NCBI GenBank assembly: GCA_002373205.1
Contig: DFJV01000023.1
Coordinates: 24,727 to 38,804, forward strand
Origin: Treponema sp. UBA3662
GTDB lineage: Bacteria; Spirochaetota; Spirochaetia; Treponematales; Treponemataceae
Length of the DNA: 14,078 nt
Direction: 5' to 3'
This document shows positions 11,969-14,078 of this stretch, piece after piece. Numbering within the stretch: position 1 is the stretch's first letter; every line of letters starts with the position of its first letter. The translations under genes were made by a program, and so were the position numbers. The notes beneath the pieces are model-generated. The model searched no databases and was not told where the DNA came from. It saw nothing but the letters and a program-made list of their open reading frames with translations.

Positions 11969-12853
11969 ATGACAATTAAAGAAATACTCGATAACAAAAA
12001 AACGATTGTGTCATTTGAAATATTTCCTCCAAAGCAGCAGGTTAATTTTGATAATGTTGTGAATGCTGCAAAGGAGCTTTCTGCCCTTAAGCCCGATTTT
12101 ATGTCTGTTACCTGTGGTGCGGGCGGCGGAAAAAGAACCAACAACGTAGAGATTGCCCAGAAACTGATTTCTTTTGGAACACCGGCACTTGCCCACCTTA
12201 CATGCGTTCGCAACACTCCTGAATCTGTCCGCGAGACCGTGCGCGACATGAAGGGCTGCGGTATAGAGAACGTGCTTGCCCTGCGCGGCGACATGCCCCG
12301 TGACCTTGAAGAAGGGGAAACTGCTCTTGTTCCCGAGCTTTGCCATGCAAACCAGCTTGTTACGATTTTAAAGGAAGAGGGCTTTTGCGTTGGCGGTGCC
12401 TGCTACCCTGAAGGCCATCCCGAAAGTGCCAACCGCGATGAAGATGTGGACAACCTAAAATACAAGGTGGATGCTGGCGTTGACTTTTTGACCACCCAGA
12501 TGTTTTTTGACAACAACATGCTTTACAGCTACCTTTACCGCTTGCAGTCCAGGGGAATAAGGGTCCCTGTTTTTGCGGGAATTATGCCCATTACAAATTC
12601 AAACCAGGTGGCGCGCATGGTAAAACTTTCCAGCGCATACATTCCTTCCAAGCTTTTGTCTTTTTGCGACAAGTTTGAGCACTATCCCGAAGCAATGTGG
12701 CAGGCCGGAATTGACTATGCAACAGACCAGATTATAGACCTTGTTAGCAACGGCGTTAGGGGAATTCACATTTATACGATGAACAAGCCGGAAGTTGCAA
12801 TTGCAATAATGAAGAACATTGACAAAATCATTGAGGCGGGGAATTCAATTTAA
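11969..12853 (+). CDS. metF: 5,10-methylenetetrahydrofolate reductase
   Basis: This 294-residue FAD enzyme reduces 5,10-methylene-THF to 5-methyl-THF, the methyl donor for methionine synthesis, in the cytoplasm. Length fits the bacterial family. Motifs in order: SFEIFPPK (15-22) with catalytic E17, VTCGAGG (47-53), HLTC (76-79), LALRGD (103-108) with the conserved Asp, GACYPEGHPE, FLTTQMFFDN and AGIMPI. It starts at ATG 11969, directly behind a consensus promoter. Its TAA overlaps the ATG of the homocysteine methyltransferase gene (TAATG), so the two are co-transcribed and probably coupled in translation. Confidence 0.95.
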   Translation: MTIKEILDNKKTIVSFEIFPPKQQVNFDNVVNAAKELSALKPDFMSVTCGAGGGKRTNNVEIAQKLISFGTPALAHLTCVRNTPESVRETVRDMKGCGIENVLALRGDMPRDLEEGETALVPELCHANQLVTILKEEGFCVGGACYPEGHPESANRDEDVDNLKYKVDAGVDFLTTQMFFDNNMLYSYLYRLQSRGIRVPVFAGIMPITNSNQVARMVKLSSAYIPSKLLSFCDKFEHYPEAMWQAGIDYATDQIIDLVSNGVRGIHIYTMNKPEVAIAIMKNIDKIIEAGNSI

Positions 12854-14078
12854 TGGGCAAGTTGATGGGCAAGAAAAAATACACCTTCCGCGAATTTTTA
12901 GCTTCTCAAATTGAATCTGGAAAGCCGGTATTTTTTGACGGCGGCATGGGAACCATGATTCAAAAGAGCGGGGTTGTTGGCTATGCAATTCCAGAGGACT
13001 TGAATTTTTACCACCCGGAAATTATTGAAGACATTCACATGCAGTACATGAAGGCGGGCTGCCATGTTCTTACCGCAAATTCATTTGGAGCAAACCCCAT
13101 TAAGCTTGAAAAGTCTGCCCACACTGCGGAAGAATACATTGCAAAGGCTGTAGAAATTCAAAAGGCGGCAATTGCAAAGGCTGAGGCAGAAGGAATTGAA
13201 GGCCCCCATTTTTGCTCCTGGGACACGGGCCAGATTGGAAAGCTTTTGGAGCCGATGGGAAGCCTTACTTTTGACCAGGCATACGAATCCTACAAGACGG
13301 CTTGCGTGGCGGCAGAAAAGGCCGGTGCAGACCTTGCCATAATAGAAACCATGAGCGACTTGTTTGAGGTTAAGGCTGCAATTCTTGCCGTAAGGGAAAA
13401 CACAAATCTGCCCATTGTTGCCACGATGACTTTTCAGGAAAACCTTCGCACTCTTACCGGAGCAGATGTGCTTACCTGCGTAACCTATCTTGAAGCCCTT
13501 AGGCCGGATGTTATTGGCTTTAACTGTGGCGGTTCGCTTGAAGAAGGGGAGGAACTTGCGCGTCAGTTTTTGCGCTATGCCCATCTTCCGGTTTTGATTC
13601 AGCCAAATGCGGGGCTTCCACAGGTGGTGGACGGAAAGACTGTTTTCCTTGTTGAAGGAGATGAATTTGCCGCGTCCCAGCTTAAGAATAGACGTGAAGG
13701 GGCTGTTCTTTTGGGCGGCTGCTGCGGAACAAACCCCACGCATATCCGCGCAATGATAGAAAGTATTTCAAAAGACGAAGCCTCTGGTGTTAGCAGAATG
13801 TCCGGCAGTGAAAGCGGTAAGTCTCGTGACCAGTCTCGTGACCAGTCTCGTGACCAGTCTAGTGACCAGTCTCGTGACCAGTCTCGTGGAGATGGCAAAG
13901 AAGAAATACCTCTTACGGACGGCGTTAACGCAACCTACGTCTGTTCCTACAACAAGAGCCAGCAGATTGGCGGAAGCTTTGGCCCTGTAATAATCGGTGA
14001 GCGCATAAACCCAACCGGAAAAAAGAAGTGCAAGGAAGCGCTTACTGCAGGAGACATGCAGTTCTTTATAAACGAAGC
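12853..14078 (+). CDS. metH: Methionine synthase (MetH-type), N-terminal part, runs off the window
   Basis: The frame stays open to the window end, giving at least 408 residues. Residues about 24-310 are a homocysteine S-methyltransferase domain with DGGMGT (29-34), GFNCGG with C225, and GGCCGTNP with C290 and C291. These three Cys have the 65/66 spacing of the zinc ligands of MetH. From about residue 378 the pterin-binding domain begins (PVIIGERINPTGKK), so this is a cobalamin-dependent MetH type rather than a stand-alone MmuM or BHMT. The linker holds five in-frame SRDQ-type repeats. It would use the 5-methyl-THF made by MetF. The start ATG 12853 overlaps the metF stop; ATG 12865 is an alternative. 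Later B12 and activation domains are not seen. Confidence 0.93.
   Translation, partial: MGKLMGKKKYTFREFLASQIESGKPVFFDGGMGTMIQKSGVVGYAIPEDLNFYHPEIIEDIHMQYMKAGCHVLTANSFGANPIKLEKSAHTAEEYIAKAVEIQKAAIAKAEAEGIEGPHFCSWDTGQIGKLLEPMGSLTFDQAYESYKTACVAAEKAGADLAIIETMSDLFEVKAAILAVRENTNLPIVATMTFQENLRTLTGADVLTCVTYLEALRPDVIGFNCGGSLEEGEELARQFLRYAHLPVLIQPNAGLPQVVDGKTVFLVEGDEFAASQLKNRREGAVLLGGCCGTNPTHIRAMIESISKDEASGVSRMSGSESGKSRDQSRDQSRDQSSDQSRDQSRGDGKEEIPLTDGVNATYVCSYNKSQQIGGSFGPVIIGERINPTGKKKCKEALTAGDMQFFINE
13822..13881 (+). repeat. 12-bp minisatellite inside metH (Ser-Arg-Asp-Gln repeats)
   Basis: Five tandem copies of TCTCGTGACCAG (unit 4 has AGT for CGT), then a partial TCTCGT, lie in frame in the linker between the homocysteine and pterin domains. 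Unit length is a multiple of three, so copy changes would lengthen or shorten a polar linker without breaking the frame. Confidence 0.9.

Noticed and set aside
13822..13887. CRISPR array
   Set aside because: The units are 12 bp, directly tandem, without spacers, and lie inside a coding frame.
13599..13898. Minus-strand ORF rich in RDWS repeats
   Set aside because: It is the antisense reading of the metH minisatellite; the plus frame has a clear MetH sequence.

Overview
The window looks like the chromosome of a host-associated spirochaete, most likely a Treponema. This is inference from several traits: secreted BspA-type leucine-rich repeat and lipoprotein genes, dispersed palindromic intergenic repeats, a YafQ-type toxin-antitoxin pair, moderate GC, and genes whose start codons sit directly behind a -10 box. 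I could not run any search, so species is not assigned.

Layout. Positions 1-205 (minus) hold tRNA-Ala(CGC) with its promoter and terminator. Positions 166-3660 form an accessory block: a long secreted lipoprotein gene with five tandem beta-domain repeats, flanked on both sides by copies of the same palindromic repeat in opposite orientation. Its lipoprotein signal peptide is encoded across six TTCTA units, and three overlapping-frame ATGs lie just upstream. In the copy number present here no ATG is in frame with the body of the gene, so it reads as a phase-variable lipoprotein in its OFF state. Positions 3746-4656 hold a small two-helix membrane ORF (plus), with a possible frameshifted remnant upstream, facing a small secreted protein (minus) across two tandem hairpins. 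A repeat-rich gap follows, then a Uup-like ABC-F ATPase (5111-7096).

On the minus strand from 10150 down to 7113 lie a toxin-antitoxin operon (antitoxin then YafQ-like toxin), a polytopic membrane protein resembling ECF transporter S components, an orphan DUF1902/HicB-like small protein, and a NarL-type two-component system (kinase then response regulator). Positions 10303-11619 (minus) encode a secreted BspA-like protein. Across a 349-bp gap with a cluster of TTCACAA/TTGTGAA inverted repeats, a divergent methionine/one-carbon operon begins: metF followed by a metH-type homocysteine methyltransferase that runs off the window end and carries a 12-bp in-frame minisatellite in an interdomain linker.

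How they work together: MetF makes 5-methyl-THF, and the MetH-type enzyme would use it to methylate homocysteine; the ORFs overlap as TAATG. The kinase and regulator form one signalling pair with no obvious target here. The antitoxin and toxin genes overlap by four bases and share a promoter with a perfect 10-bp palindrome between -35 and -10. The two most notable signals are the TTCTA phase switch of the lipoprotein and three genes (ABC-F, membrane protein, metF) whose -10 element ends 6-7 nt before the ATG, implying leaderless mRNAs.
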